The notes: generated from the sequence alone by a model not told the origin. A stretch of 64,000 bases of DNA from Pseudoalteromonas sp. FUC4 (GCF_008370255.1 NZ_SEUI01000001.1:680897-744896), one strand, 5' to 3'; positions 38,968 through 49,560 are shown, counted from the stretch's first letter. Numbers and translations are program-made.

Positions 38968-39804
38968 TTATTGCGTTGGGCTACTTAGATTTATTCCTTC
39001 GCTCATGTATAAATCGTCATATCTGAGACCACCATTTCCGTAAGGCTTTTTTATTGGGCCTGTATTACAGTTTGCTAAAAAGTATATAAGAGGTTGTTCG
39101 CGCTTCATTCTAAATTGTGCATTTTTATATACCAATGTTTGCTTTTTAAATTCACCACCTCTTACGTAAACATCATATTGCTGACCTTGCTCTGAAGCTG
39201 CTGCGTTATTAACAACGTACCATACGTCGTACCAGGTATTTGTTTGCAGAGGTTTAGCTGACTGTTTTGTAGTGTAGTTTTGAATATTGCTATATCCGCT
39301 GTCGGTTTTAACCATTAATGCGCCATCGTTTACAAGACCGTTTGATTCTGTTTTATCGGTTACGCGAAGTGTGGGTTCAAACGCATCGTAAGCATGTTTA
39401 TTAATGAGATCTGGAGTAAGATTACTCAACCCAAAAGCATGGTTATTAGGAAAAGCTGCTACGTTTATACGTATATAAAAAGTGTAGATTTCACCAATTT
39501 CAACCGCTTGTGGAAGCTTTGTATAAGAAAGCGCTTTACGATTGCCAACAATACTATCGCGTGCGGGCTTTTTTAGTAAATAATGATTTGTGGATGCCGT
39601 TACTTGCTCTGATTGTATAACTGTTATTTGTGGATTTTTAACCTGTGGCTTAGTTTCATTTTGTGTATCAACACTTTGCCAATTGCTAAGTGAGTTTTCA
39701 AAATTATCAATAAGCAGCCATTTGTTTGACGTGTTTTTAGAAATGGTTGAACACGACGCTAACGTGCTTAACAAACATAAAAGTAACGTGTGTTTAAAAT
39801 GCAT
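38968..39804 (-). CDS. Lipoprotein, beta-sandwich (jelly-roll) type
   Basis: A 278-residue protein with a lipoprotein signal, HTLLLCLLSTLASC, lipidated at Cys 18 (lipobox LASC). The mature part starts WLLIDNFENSLSNWQS and ends GGLRYDDLYMSEG. Such paired blocks occur in concanavalin-like jelly-roll domains of surface polysaccharide-binding or lyase-associated proteins. No catalytic residues can be assigned. The residue after Cys is Ser, so transport to the outer membrane is likely. The gene stands alone; the A/T-rich 209 bases upstream hold no other gene. Confidence 0.82.
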   Translation of the reverse strand: MHFKHTLLLCLLSTLASCSTISKNTSNKWLLIDNFENSLSNWQSVDTQNETKPQVKNPQITVIQSEQVTASTNHYLLKKPARDSIVGNRKALSYTKLPQAVEIGEIYTFYIRINVAAFPNNHAFGLSNLTPDLINKHAYDAFEPTLRVTDKTESNGLVNDGALMVKTDSGYSNIQNYTTKQSAKPLQTNTWYDVWYVVNNAAASEQGQQYDVYVRGGEFKKQTLVYKNAQFRMKREQPLIYFLANCNTGPIKKPYGNGGLRYDDLYMSEGINLSSPTQ

Positions 39805-40014
39805 AATTGGCTCTCAGTAAGTTTAGTTTTTTTTGGTTAACCAATTATTTTTTTGGCTATCACTTTAAAGTAAAAGATATGTAACCAATTTAATGTTTTT
39901 ATGTCAATCATTAAAGTAATAGGTGTGGTTTGATAAAGCTTGAAAATGTAATATAGCTTTTGCATTCAAACAACTCGGCAAACTGTCGCTGAGCATAAAT
40001 TAATAGGACGTTTT

Positions 40015-40415
40015 ATGTATACGGGTTCGTGTTTGTGCGGTGAGATAAGCGTTGAAGTGTCGGGCAGTACAGCATTATTCATTGTCATTGTTCACTGTGT
40101 AGAAAAAACAGTGGGACTGCATTTGCAACCAATGGCTTTGTAAATACAGGTGACTTTACAATAACAAAAGGGCAAGCACTACTTAGCGAATATAGTTTTA
40201 AAGCAGGACACACACGTTATTTTTGTAGATGTTGTGGCTCGCCTGTTTACAGTAGCAAAAATGATGACAAAAGCAGAATACGAATTCGTTTAGGAATACT
40301 CGATAGCGATATTACTGAGCAGGTATTATCGCATAATTTTGTTACGTCTAAAGCTAACTGGGAGCTGCTCGAAACAAGCTTACCGTGCTATGAAAAACAT
40401 GAACCTGGTCGGTAA
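40015..40415 (+). pseudogene. Frameshifted GFA-family protein gene
   Basis: From ATG 40015 (AGGA upstream) the frame reads MYTGSCLCGEISVEVSGSTA, the start of a GFA (glutathione-dependent formaldehyde-activating, CENP-V) zinc protein. It then runs out of frame near 40075-40076. In the next frame the family continues without a gap: IHCHCSLCRKNSGTAF, FVNTGDFTITKG, YFCRCCGSPVYS, through to TAA 40413-40415. All zinc cysteines are present across the two frames, so one lost base (or two gained) is the only visible lesion. The 5' fragment stops at TAA in ATGGCTTTGTAA. A recent null mutation or a sequencing error would explain it equally. Confidence 0.9.
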
Positions 40416-40421
40416 CGCGTT

Positions 40422-41219
40422 TTATTCAATGTGGTAAATGCTGTTAATACTTTTATAAAGGGTTGGCGCAAAGTTTATAAACACAGGTGAGTTTTGTATT
40501 TCATCAATGTTTATATGCATTAATGTTTGTTGGCTTAGTATGATCACTATATTTTTGTATTCGTTAAACTCTATTATCGCTAAGCACTTAAAATGTCGCC
40601 TTAAAAGCACTAAAAGCATTTGCAGCTCTTGGCCAGTTTGTGGGTTTAAATTAATGATTACTTGCGTATTTTTCTCACTGCAGCGATTTATATTTTGCCA
40701 AAAGCTATCGCTGGTTAAAAAAGGCTGATGATATTCACCACTAAAAATATCGATAGTGATTACGTTAAAGTGATCAGAGCATTGGGTAATATATTGCTCG
40801 GCGCACTGTAAATAGTTGCTGTGCTTAATTGGTAATTTAAAGTGCTGGGCAGCAATTAAGGCAATGCTTGGGTTTATTTCTACCGTACTAAATGTATTAA
40901 TGGTGTTAATGTAAGGCGTACTACTTTGCAAGTGATACATAATTCGCTCAAACCCTGCAGTGCCTAAACCTAAATTTAATATATTTAGTGTATCTACCGG
41001 TTTAAGTAAAAATAACATCATACACTGGTTTACAGGTACTATTACTTGTTCTGGGTGTATAAGGTTCATAACGCCTTGAATTGTTATGTCTTCATTGGTT
41101 TTTTGTGCAAGCGTTAACCAACGATATTCTTTATTTTGATATACGCATACGGGGCCGTATGCACTTTGCTGCGACTCAATAAGGTTACTTTTAATTGTAT
41201 CTTTTTTTAGCTGACGCAT
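40422..41219 (-). CDS. Spermidine-synthase-like Rossmann protein
   Basis: A 265-residue cytoplasmic protein with a SAM-binding Rossmann core: ILNLGLGTAGFERIM (about residues 80-94), VEINPSIALIA, then NVITIDIFSGEYHQPFLTS and an SFWQNI helix. This pattern is seen in spermidine-synthase-like and fused methyltransferase proteins. The aminopropyltransferase pocket motifs of true SpeE (GGGDG, and the catalytic Asp in a D-x-S-D-P motif) are not present, so polyamine synthesis is doubtful. The substrate is unknown. It converges with the GFA pseudogene, six bases apart. Confidence 0.8.
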   Translation of the reverse strand: MRQLKKDTIKSNLIESQQSAYGPVCVYQNKEYRWLTLAQKTNEDITIQGVMNLIHPEQVIVPVNQCMMLFLLKPVDTLNILNLGLGTAGFERIMYHLQSSTPYINTINTFSTVEINPSIALIAAQHFKLPIKHSNYLQCAEQYITQCSDHFNVITIDIFSGEYHQPFLTSDSFWQNINRCSEKNTQVIINLNPQTGQELQMLLVLLRRHFKCLAIIEFNEYKNIVIILSQQTLMHINIDEIQNSPVFINFAPTLYKSINSIYHIE

Positions 41220-41368
41220 AACTTAAACTATTAATGTATACACAATTACAGTGTGCCACGAAAATCACATTTTTTTATAGATTATTGTGTAACAAGGTTT
41301 GTAATTTAACCTCTAAACATAATATTGTATTAGCAATTAGTTACTTAGACGTTATTCAAGGATTGGAA

Positions 41369-41761
41369 ATGAGAACATTTATTTGTGCAGTACATTTTGT
41401 ATGCGCTCAGTGGATAAAAAAGTTAGATTCAAGAAATAAAAATACAGCCATTAATGCGGCAACATTGTTAGCGATGATATCAACGTTATATATTTTTCTT
41501 TTAGCGATGACCTTCAATGTTCGCCACTTAGATAAAATAATCAGTATTTTTAAGCAAAATCCTTTACTTATCGGTGCTTTATTTTACGCAGTAGTACTTG
41601 GAATCGTGTTTTTAATTTTGGGTGAATTTAACGGTTATAGAAGTAGAGTTAGGGCTCGTATAAATAAAGGGAGCTTTAAAAAATATATTTTAGGGATAAA
41701 ACTTTGGATGTTTGGTTTAATCCCTATGACCGGCATTATGTTAATTGTGCGACTCAATTAA
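41369..41761 (+). CDS. Small membrane protein, unknown function
   Basis: A 130-residue protein with two or three hydrophobic stretches: AATLLAMISTLYIFLLAM (about 31-48), LLIGALFYAVVLGIVFLIL (about 68-86) and a third near the C-terminus, GLIPMTGIMLIV. A basic loop RSRVRARINKGSFKKY lies before the last. I choose ATG 41369 with AAGGATTGG upstream; in-frame ATG 41234 would add 45 unlikely residues. I do not recognise the family. It lies between a divergent SAM-fold gene and a peptidase gene and has no clear partner. Confidence 0.72.
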   Translation: MRTFICAVHFVCAQWIKKLDSRNKNTAINAATLLAMISTLYIFLLAMTFNVRHLDKIISIFKQNPLLIGALFYAVVLGIVFLILGEFNGYRSRVRARINKGSFKKYILGIKLWMFGLIPMTGIMLIVRLN

Positions 41762-41879
41762 TTCTCTAACTATTGTTATAACTGCGCTTTAGCGTGCTCT
41801 TTTCTGTATCTACCTCAAATGTATTGCCATAAAATCTTAGTTAAGTAATGGTTACACTATAATAATTAGGAGCTAATAG

Positions 41880-43283
41880 ATGCTTAAAACACCTTTGAAA
41901 ACCACAACAACGTTACTTAAATTTACTGCAATTGCAGGCGCCTGCACACTTGCATTATCAGCACATAGTGAAACGCAACTACAATACACAGAACAGCAAA
42001 AATTACATGATATAGCAGCTCAAGTATCAGCCGCACGTATTGGTAGTGACATTCAAACGCTGGTGGATTTCGGTACTCGCCATACGCTTTCAGAAACTAA
42101 ATCGGATACTCGAGGTATTGGTGCGGCTAGGCGCTGGATAAAAAAAGAATTTGAAAAAATATCCGCGCAGTGTGGCGGTTGTCTAGAAATTATTGAAGTA
42201 AAGGACACTATATCGGGCGAAAAACGCATTCCTAATCCTGTTGAAGTGGTTAACATTGTGGCTATTCAACGAGGGTCAAGCGAGCCTAATCGAATGGTTA
42301 TGATGTCAGGGGACATAGACTCTCGTGTAAGTGATGTTATGGATTTTACGAGTGATTCACCTGGGGCAAATGATAACGCATCAGGTGTAGCAGGAGTAAT
42401 TGAAGCAGCTCGTGTTTTAAGTAAATACAAATTTAATGGCTCAGTAGTTTACGCGGCGCTTTCGGGCGAAGAGCAGGGTTTGTTTGGCGGAAAAATATTA
42501 ACGGCTTATGCACAAAAGCATGACTGGCAAGTTCATGGCGTTTTAAACAACGATATGATTGGTAATATTACCGGTATTAATGGGGTAACTGATAATACAA
42601 CTGCGCGTATATTTTCAGAAGGTACTCGTGTTGTCGAAACAAAAGAGCAAGCTAATACTCGGCGCTTTACGGGTGGTGAAGTTGATTCGGCGAGTCGAAA
42701 TTTAGCTCGCTACATAGATACCATTGCTGACAGATACATTCCTAACTTAGATACAATGCTTGTATATCGATTAGATAGATTTGGCCGTGGTGGGCATCAT
42801 CGTCCATTTAATGATGCAGGTTTTGCAGCAGTGCGTATTATGGAAACTAATGAGCACTATGATCGTCAGCATCAAGATCTACGCACTGAAAATGGCGTTG
42901 AGTATGGCGATACTATTGAAGGTGTTGATTTTGATTATACGGCTAAGTTAACTTCACTTAATGCGGTAACGATGGCATCTATGGCGTGGGCGCCTGCACC
43001 GCCAAAAGAAGTTAAAATAAAGGGAGCAGTTACAGCTGATACGTCGTTTTCATGGCAAGAAAGCAGTGACGAAAACGTTGCTGGCTATAAAATTTATTGG
43101 CGTTACACGAGCGAGCCGCAATGGCAGTTCAGCAAATACGTTGGTAGGGTTTCAAAGTATACGCTTGAAAATGTTGTGATTGATAATTATTACTTTGGTG
43201 TTGCCTCTGTTAGTAAAGACGGTATTGAGTCGCCAGTAGTTTTTCCGGGTGATGTGGGTTCGTTTGATCACAATATAAAATAG
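41880..43283 (+). CDS. Exported M28-like metallopeptidase with altered metal ligand
   Basis: A 467-residue protein with a signal peptide (ending ALSAHSE), an M28 aminopeptidase-fold domain (about 45-375) and a C-terminal fibronectin-III-like domain (PPKEVKIKG, GYKIYWRYTSEPQW). Seen: SPGANDNASGVAG holds the bridging metal Asp, ALSGEEQGLFGG the catalytic and metal Glu pair, and NNDMIGN a metal Asp. The usual first ligand is His in H-x-D; here it is Asp in SGDIDSR. The last His may be in HYDRQHQD. Known M28 enzymes bind two zinc ions and release N-terminal residues. Altered metal preference is inferred. AGGAG precedes ATG 41880. Confidence 0.88.
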   Translation: MLKTPLKTTTTLLKFTAIAGACTLALSAHSETQLQYTEQQKLHDIAAQVSAARIGSDIQTLVDFGTRHTLSETKSDTRGIGAARRWIKKEFEKISAQCGGCLEIIEVKDTISGEKRIPNPVEVVNIVAIQRGSSEPNRMVMMSGDIDSRVSDVMDFTSDSPGANDNASGVAGVIEAARVLSKYKFNGSVVYAALSGEEQGLFGGKILTAYAQKHDWQVHGVLNNDMIGNITGINGVTDNTTARIFSEGTRVVETKEQANTRRFTGGEVDSASRNLARYIDTIADRYIPNLDTMLVYRLDRFGRGGHHRPFNDAGFAAVRIMETNEHYDRQHQDLRTENGVEYGDTIEGVDFDYTAKLTSLNAVTMASMAWAPAPPKEVKIKGAVTADTSFSWQESSDENVAGYKIYWRYTSEPQWQFSKYVGRVSKYTLENVVIDNYYFGVASVSKDGIESPVVFPGDVGSFDHNIK

Positions 43284-43317
43284 CAATTTGTCTAAAAACA
43301 CGGCAAACAGAATGCTT

Positions 43318-43355
43318 TAAGGTGCAAACGACTGTTTTATACTTGCACCTTATTT
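43318..43355 (+). terminator. Probable terminator of the M28 peptidase gene
   Basis: A 10-bp stem, TAAGGTGCAA with TTGCACCTTA, has a 15-base loop and is followed by TTT. It lies 34 bases after the stop codon. The T-run is short, so strength is uncertain. Confidence 0.5.
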
Positions 43356-43400
43356 ACTAAGCCCTTAGAGTGTAAAAAAAGAAGTAAAAAGGTTATTAAA

Positions 43401-43847
43401 ATGGAACAACAAGAAAAAAAGCCGTTAGCAGCAAAAGAACAAGTTATAACTGATGAGCAAAGAATGCAGTGGCAACGCGAATGTTTCCAAACAGCGCAAA
43501 AGCATTTAGCCGAAAAGGGCATTATGCCAAAAGCAGTAGTTGATAAAGACAGTCGATTTTTAGCACCACTTTGTGCAATGTGGAAATTTAAAGCACAGAA
43601 CGGTAAAACATATTGGGTAGTAACAGGGCGGTTACCTACTGATCACGCTGAAGTAAGTGCAGCAACAGATGCACGCGATGCAATGCGTTATTTTTCTTTG
43701 CAGTGGCAATTAAAAGCGGATCAAATTATGAGTACAGGCGCGCGTGATAAAACGCAGGTAGATTTTGCTAACTTACTTATAAATAGAGCACATGGCTTGT
43801 ACGAAATGTATGATAATGAACCGCTTTGGGCAAATGAACCAAAGTAG
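43401..43847 (+). CDS. DUF4826 family protein
   Basis: A 148-residue soluble protein. The patterns WQRECFQTAQKHLAEKGI, APLCAMWKFKAQNGKTYWVVTG, LPTDHAEVSAATDARDAMRYF and LLINRAHGLYEMYDNEPLW fit what I know as DUF4826, a family of unknown function in marine gammaproteobacteria. No signal peptide and no obvious catalytic motif. AAAAGG lies eight bases before ATG 43401. It is a single gene between the peptidase and the convergent GNAT gene. Confidence 0.82.
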   Translation: MEQQEKKPLAAKEQVITDEQRMQWQRECFQTAQKHLAEKGIMPKAVVDKDSRFLAPLCAMWKFKAQNGKTYWVVTGRLPTDHAEVSAATDARDAMRYFSLQWQLKADQIMSTGARDKTQVDFANLLINRAHGLYEMYDNEPLWANEPK

Positions 43848-43909
43848 CTGCAGTTTGGGTTAAGTAACTATGTAGAGGGTGATAGCTTATTTATTGCCCT
43901 TTGCTTTAT

Positions 43910-44368
43910 CTAATGGACAAGTGTGAAGGGGGTTGTATTAAACGCTGAAACAGGGCATTGCATACGTTGCCTAGGAATTCCTGCCTCCATAAATACATTC
44001 CCTTGCTGAATAAAGCCATTGAGCTTAAAACGCTCTACTTCATTTAAGATACAATTAATGCTTACTTCTTCAATACCTTGGTTTGACGCTAATTCAACAA
44101 TAAAGTTGAGAAGCGATGTATATACTTTGCGATTACGGTGCTCAGGTAATACAGCTATTCTGCCGATTAAGCCATCTTTACATAATCTACCTGTTGCTAT
44201 TGGGCAGTTTGCATCGTCTGTAACAAGTACATGTAATGCAATTTTATCTAGGCTATCAAATTCGATATGCTTGGGGATATGTAACTCGTAAACAAAAACT
44301 CGCTCTCGAATTTTTTGTAGCAAATCTTTTTTTATATCCCATTCAACCTTATCAACCAGATAGCCCAT
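43910..44368 (-). CDS. GNAT family N-acetyltransferase
   Basis: A 152-residue cytoplasmic protein with the GNAT acetyl-CoA motif IGRIAVLPEHRNRKVYT (motif A; the usual glycine of R-x-x-G is Val here) and a preceding strand CPIATGRL. RERVFVYELHIP at the start is typical of ElaA-like acyltransferases, where the segment reads R-x-x-V-F-V-x-E. The acceptor is unknown. AGGAG lies in the correct place before ATG 44368, at the edge of the repeat element at 44384, which may therefore contribute to its promoter. Confidence 0.88.
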   Translation of the reverse strand: MGYLVDKVEWDIKKDLLQKIRERVFVYELHIPKHIEFDSLDKIALHVLVTDDANCPIATGRLCKDGLIGRIAVLPEHRNRKVYTSLLNFIVELASNQGIEEVSINCILNEVERFKLNGFIQQGNVFMEAGIPRQRMQCPVSAFNTTPFTLVH

Positions 44369-44383
44369 TGCAAACTCCTATTG

Positions 44384-44522
44384 ATACCAAATTAAAATGA
44401 GTAAGCAATCACAGCAAAGTTATTCAAGCCAATATCAGATGAAAATTAAAAATTTTAACTGACCTGTATAAATCATATTTTACGCTGAAAAATGCTCATC
44501 ATTATTAATATAATTGGCATTA
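44384..44522. repeat. MITE-like element between roxA and GNAT genes
   Basis: The left end, ATACCAAATTAAAATGAG, resembles the reverse complement of the right end, ATGCCAATTATATTAATAATG, so the ends form an imperfect terminal inverted repeat of some 25 bases. The 139-base interior is A/T-rich and has no frame. The element fills nearly all of the gap and abuts the roxA stop codon. It shares the ATRCCAA end type with the repeats at 40 and 20900. Confidence 0.5.
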
Positions 44523-45680
44523 TTACTCGTGATCTATATTAAACCAGATCCCCTCATTAACAAGTGTAGTAAAAGTTTGAGTAAAAACTAAACTTGGATT
44601 TGTTAAATTTAATGCTGAACTTTCAAACTCAGTATGATCGGTAAGTAGTTTTACCGCAGCTAAGTCGGTTAGCGGCATAGCGTAATTTTCGCCATTTACA
44701 CTTAGTAAAACTTCTGTATCGAGTTGCTGATAAATAGCGCGTGTGCCACCTAAGCGTTCAAATACTGTTTCTTCATCACTTAAATCATCGCTTATTTGCT
44801 CTGACGTAAATGGAGGCTCTACTGGCGCTAAATCCATTTCATGTTTGGGCTGACTAAGTGTTGAGCCTAACCATTGTTTAAATAAATCGTCATTTTCTAA
44901 AAGTGCTGCCATCAGTGTTTTAACTTTATCAACTTCAAGGCTTGTAAGTTCACCTTTAGATTTTCTTAGTGTGATGTTGTGATCGGTATAACGTTTTTGA
45001 CCGCTTTCGGTATCAATAATATGATCGGCAAAGCTCGATAATAAATCTTGTTGATTTGGCGCTCTAAAACCAACTGAATAATTGAGCGCGTTTTCTACGG
45101 CGTAACCTTCGTGAGGGCACCCTGGTGGAATATATAAAATATCGCCAGGCTCTAATATGCAATCGATTACGGCTTCAAATGCTTCTACTTGCAGTAATTT
45201 TTTGTTTTGAGCAAACTGCTTAAGTGTTGGATCGGGCAGGCCTACGCGCCAATGACGTTTACCTTCGCCTTGAATAATAAATACGTCATATTGGTCTAAG
45301 TGTGGGCCGACACCACCATTTGGCGTTGAATAGCTGATCATTAAATCATCTATGCGCCAGTTTGGAATAAATCTAAATGGCTCTAGTAGTTGTGCAGCTT
45401 CGCTATGCCAGTGATCAACTGCTTGCACGAGTAATGTAGAATGATCGTCTGTTAACTGCTCAAAGTCTTCAAATGGACCTTGGTAGGTTTGCCAATCATT
45501 TTTATGATTGGTAATAATACGTGACTCTATGCTTTCTTCCATTGCGAGGCCGGCAAGTTCATTAGCATCAAGTGGGTCTTGAAAATCTGCAAAACCTTGT
45601 TTGATTAAAAGCGGCTTTTTTTGCCAAAAATGGCTTAAAAACTCTTGCTCAGACAAATTATTTATTTTTAGTTGATACAT
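44523..45680 (-). CDS. roxA: Ribosomal protein uL16 3-hydroxylase RoxA
   Basis: RoxA (YcfD) is a JmjC-fold Fe(II)/2-oxoglutarate oxygenase that hydroxylates an arginine of ribosomal protein L16. The 385-residue product begins FLSHFWQKKPLLIKQGF. The iron site shows as HLDQYDVF (His-x-Asp, about residues 126-128) and the later His in PPGCPHEGYA. The C-terminal winged-helix region carries GGTRAIYQQL. Length and blocks match E. coli RoxA. purB lies upstream on the same strand behind a terminator, which is the E. coli neighbourhood without phoPQ. Confidence 0.93.
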   Translation of the reverse strand: MYQLKINNLSEQEFLSHFWQKKPLLIKQGFADFQDPLDANELAGLAMEESIESRIITNHKNDWQTYQGPFEDFEQLTDDHSTLLVQAVDHWHSEAAQLLEPFRFIPNWRIDDLMISYSTPNGGVGPHLDQYDVFIIQGEGKRHWRVGLPDPTLKQFAQNKKLLQVEAFEAVIDCILEPGDILYIPPGCPHEGYAVENALNYSVGFRAPNQQDLLSSFADHIIDTESGQKRYTDHNITLRKSKGELTSLEVDKVKTLMAALLENDDLFKQWLGSTLSQPKHEMDLAPVEPPFTSEQISDDLSDEETVFERLGGTRAIYQQLDTEVLLSVNGENYAMPLTDLAAVKLLTDHTEFESSALNLTNPSLVFTQTFTTLVNEGIWFNIDHE

Positions 45681-45719
45681 ACATTATGCCTACTAGTTAG
45701 TGCAATGGGGTTAAAACAA

Positions 45720-45750
45720 AAAAAGCGAAAGGATAATCCTTTCGCTTTTT
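45720..45750 (-). terminator. Terminator of purB
   Basis: AAAAAGCGAAAGGA pairs with TCCTTTCGCTTTTT in a near-perfect palindrome 19 bases past the purB stop. A and T runs at both ends allow use in either direction. Confidence 0.88.
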
Positions 45751-45768
45751 AAAAGAGTAATTTAGTTT

Positions 45769-47154
<1,386 letters not shown>

Positions 47155-47170
47155 TTAGTTTGAACGATAG

Positions 47171-47773
47171 TTAAATTTTTGTTTTAGCAATGGCGAGTAT
47201 TTTTCTTTTTGAAAAGAAAAAGTGACGGCGTTTACCGCCCATTTGTCGCCATAATACTGCACTTCTAACACCGGCTAGTAATAGGGCACGGATTTTATTT
47301 TGAGTGAGCTGCTGTTTTAATAACTCGGGTTTACCATAAACCTGTATTCGGTGCCCAAGGGGGCTCAGCACCGACGAGTATATATCTGCTAAACCGGCAA
47401 CAACGCTCTCGTCGGTAATAGCAAAATGGTCTAAACGACGATGAATATCATCAATTCGTTTGCCTAATTCGTTTAAGCTCTTGTCGTTTGCATTTAGTGC
47501 ACGCTCAAGCTGCATTAAACCACCTACGTACTTTACTATTTCAACATCTTTTTGAGCGCCTGCAGTAAGCTGCGCCATTAATGTTTTATAGCCATCACGT
47601 AGGTTATCTGTACCTTGATAAACGTCCTCTGGAGATTCAGGAGATGTTTGAATAATACTTGAAAGTAAGATTTCTAAATCGTGTTCGTTGTTGCTGCCGT
47701 ATTGGGCAATTTTTTGAACTTGTTTAGCAACCTGGCACATGGCGGCAAGCGCCATGACTTGGTATTCATTCAT
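47171..47773 (-). CDS. hflD: High-frequency lysogenization protein HflD
   Basis: HflD is a small peripheral membrane protein that in E. coli affects lambda lysogeny through CII; its housekeeping role is not clear. The 200-residue, mainly helical product has the family blocks ALAAMCQVAKQVQKIAQYG, LRDGYKTLMAQL, and GKPELLKQQLTQNKIRALLLAG, then VRSAVLWRQMGGKRRHFFF. Its ATG overlaps the mnmA stop by one base, and purB follows. Strict conservation of mnmA-hflD-purB supports the call. Confidence 0.95.
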   Translation of the reverse strand: MNEYQVMALAAMCQVAKQVQKIAQYGSNNEHDLEILLSSIIQTSPESPEDVYQGTDNLRDGYKTLMAQLTAGAQKDVEIVKYVGGLMQLERALNANDKSLNELGKRIDDIHRRLDHFAITDESVVAGLADIYSSVLSPLGHRIQVYGKPELLKQQLTQNKIRALLLAGVRSAVLWRQMGGKRRHFFFSKRKILAIAKTKI

Positions 47774-48873
47774 TACTTAATCACCGAGTCAATAATACCA
47801 CCACCTAAACACACATCTTCTGCATAAAATACGGCAGATTGACCTGGCGTAACTGCTTTTTGTGGTTCGTCGAATAATACACGAGCCATGCCGTCTTCAC
47901 CTACAAGTAGGGTACAGCTTAAGTCTTCTTGACGGTAACGTGTTTTAACTGTGCAGCGAGTGGTGCCTTTAGGGCCAACGCGGTCTACCCAATGTAATTG
48001 GTTTGCATTAAGACCATTACTGTATAGGCGAGGGTGATCTTTACCTTGACCAACAACAAGTACGTTACGTTCTAAGTCTTTATCAACTACGTACCATGGT
48101 TCGCCAGAACCTTCCTTCATACCACCAATTAACAAGCCTTTGCGTTGTCCAAGTGTATGGTACATTAAGCCTTCGTGCTCGCCTACGTTGTTACCGTCAG
48201 TGTCTTCGATAACGCCAGGTTGCGCTGGTAAGAACTTTTGTAAAAAGTCTTTAAATTTACGTTCACCGATAAAGCAAATTCCGGTGCTGTCTTTTTTATC
48301 GTGAGTGATTAGGTCTTGTTCTTCTGCTATGCGGCGTACTTCTGGTTTTTCGATATCGCCTACAGGGAATAACGTTTGGCCAATATGTTCATGGCTTAGG
48401 GTATATAAAAAGTAGCTTTGATCTTTATTGTTATCAAGTCCGCGACACATTACGTATTTGTCATCGCGAAGTTCACGGCGAACGTAGTGTCCGGTTGCAA
48501 TAAAGTCAGCACCGAGTGCTTGAGCCGCAAATTCTAAAAAGGCTTTAAATTTAATTTCTTTATTACACATTATATCTGGGTTTGGTGTACGGCCGGCTTT
48601 GTACTCTGCTAAAAAGTATTCAAATACATTATCCCAGTATTCAGCAGCAAAGTTTACTGTGTGAAGCTCAATGCCTAATTTGTCGCATACGGCTTGTGCA
48701 TCTTTTAAGTCATCAGCGGCAGCACAGTATTCATCATTGTCGTCTTCTTCCCAGTTCTTCATAAACAGGCCTTCTACTTGGTAGCCCTGTTGTTGTAACA
48801 AATATGCAGATACAGAAGAATCAACACCGCCGGACATGCCAACAATGACTTTAATGTGACTATTTTCGCTCAT
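47773..48873 (-). CDS. mnmA: tRNA-specific 2-thiouridylase MnmA
   Basis: MnmA places sulfur on wobble uridine 34 of tRNA-Lys, -Glu and -Gln. The 366 residues show the PP-loop [13 protein letters not shown] near residue 11, the catalytic Cys in [12 protein letters not shown] (about 102) and the persulfide Cys in [12 protein letters not shown] (about 199). The Cys receives sulfur from TusE, whose gene and those of TusB, TusC and TusD lie 1.4-2.7 kb upstream on the same strand. hflD overlaps its stop. There is a 312-base gap to nudJ, including the promoter region, so it is probably transcribed separately from the tus genes. Confidence 0.98.
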   Translation of the reverse strand: MSENSHIKVIVGMSGGVDSSVSAYLLQQQGYQVEGLFMKNWEEDDNDEYCAAADDLKDAQAVCDKLGIELHTVNFAAEYWDNVFEYFLAEYKAGRTPNPDIMCNKEIKFKAFLEFAAQALGADFIATGHYVRRELRDDKYVMCRGLDNNKDQSYFLYTLSHEHIGQTLFPVGDIEKPEVRRIAEEQDLITHDKKDSTGICFIGERKFKDFLQKFLPAQPGVIEDTDGNNVGEHEGLMYHTLGQRKGLLIGGMKEGSGEPWYVVDKDLERNVLVVGQGKDHPRLYSNGLNANQLHWVDRVGPKGTTRCTVKTRYRQEDLSCTLLVGEDGMARVLFDEPQKAVTPGQSAVFYAEDVCLGGGIIDSVIK

Positions 48874-49119
48874 GAATAATTTCGCTTATACAGATTGCTG
48901 TTAACTTGGAAAGGCCGCGATTATAGCATGTATTTTGTTTGAGCTTAAAGAGCGTAGGGCGGCAAAGGACATAATTTGTCACTATTTTATTTGTATAACA
49001 AATAGCAAAGTAACCTTACGAAGTATTGTATAAATTTATTTATCGATTTTTTGATGAAAAACAATACTTTCAAATTCCTCAAAATACATAAACTAGAGGT
49101 TAGTTGAGGAAACTATAAT

Positions 49120-49560
49120 TTAGTCGTCGTAAATTGTATCTAATCTCAAAGCCTTTTTGCTTAAGCTATCTTCAACACACTTGAGCACTAAAGGGCTTCT
49201 AAGCGGTAATGATTTTATTTGCTCTAATGTATGCCAGTTAGCGCTGATGATGTCGGAATCCATTGGTGTTGGTGCTTTTATATTATTAGGCGCTTCAAAT
49301 AAAAAACAGAACCGTAAATAGTGCACTGCGTTATCGGCATGCAAATTATACACACCTAAAAAGCCAATAGGCTCAAGCGCTAAGCCTGTTTCTTCAAGTA
49401 GCTCTCTGCTTGCAGCTTGTGCAAGCGTCTCATTTTTCTCTAAATGACCCGCAGGTTGATTGTAACAAATTTGCTTTGTAAATTTATCGCGCTCTTTTAC
49501 AAGTAAAAACTCATTTTGCTTTTTTACTATTGCTGCAACCGTAACATGCGGTTTATGCAT
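49120..49560 (-). CDS. nudJ: Nudix phosphatase NudJ
   Basis: NudJ is a Nudix hydrolase active in E. coli on thiamine (pyro)phosphates and nucleoside tri- and diphosphates. The 146-residue product has a complete Nudix box, GHLEKNETLAQAASRELLEETGL (glycine at its start, the two Glu of R-E-x-x-E-E). The opening KPHVTVAAIVKKQNEFLLV is typical. I use ATG 49560, which overlaps the rluE stop by eight bases and has AAGGGCG upstream; a TTG directly before it is an alternative. Order rluE-nudJ-mnmA equals E. coli. Confidence 0.93.
   Translation of the reverse strand: MHKPHVTVAAIVKKQNEFLLVKERDKFTKQICYNQPAGHLEKNETLAQAASRELLEETGLALEPIGFLGVYNLHADNAVHYLRFCFLFEAPNNIKAPTPMDSDIISANWHTLEQIKSLPLRSPLVLKCVEDSLSKKALRLDTIYDD

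Noticed and set aside
40070..40085. Programmed frameshifting in the GFA gene.
   Set aside because: The junction GCATTATTCATT has no slippery heptamer and no strong downstream stem; GFA proteins are not known to use it.
40422..41219. Calling this a true spermidine synthase.
   Set aside because: The SAM-fold core is visible but the diagnostic SpeE motifs for aminopropyl transfer are missing, so only a fold-level name is safe.
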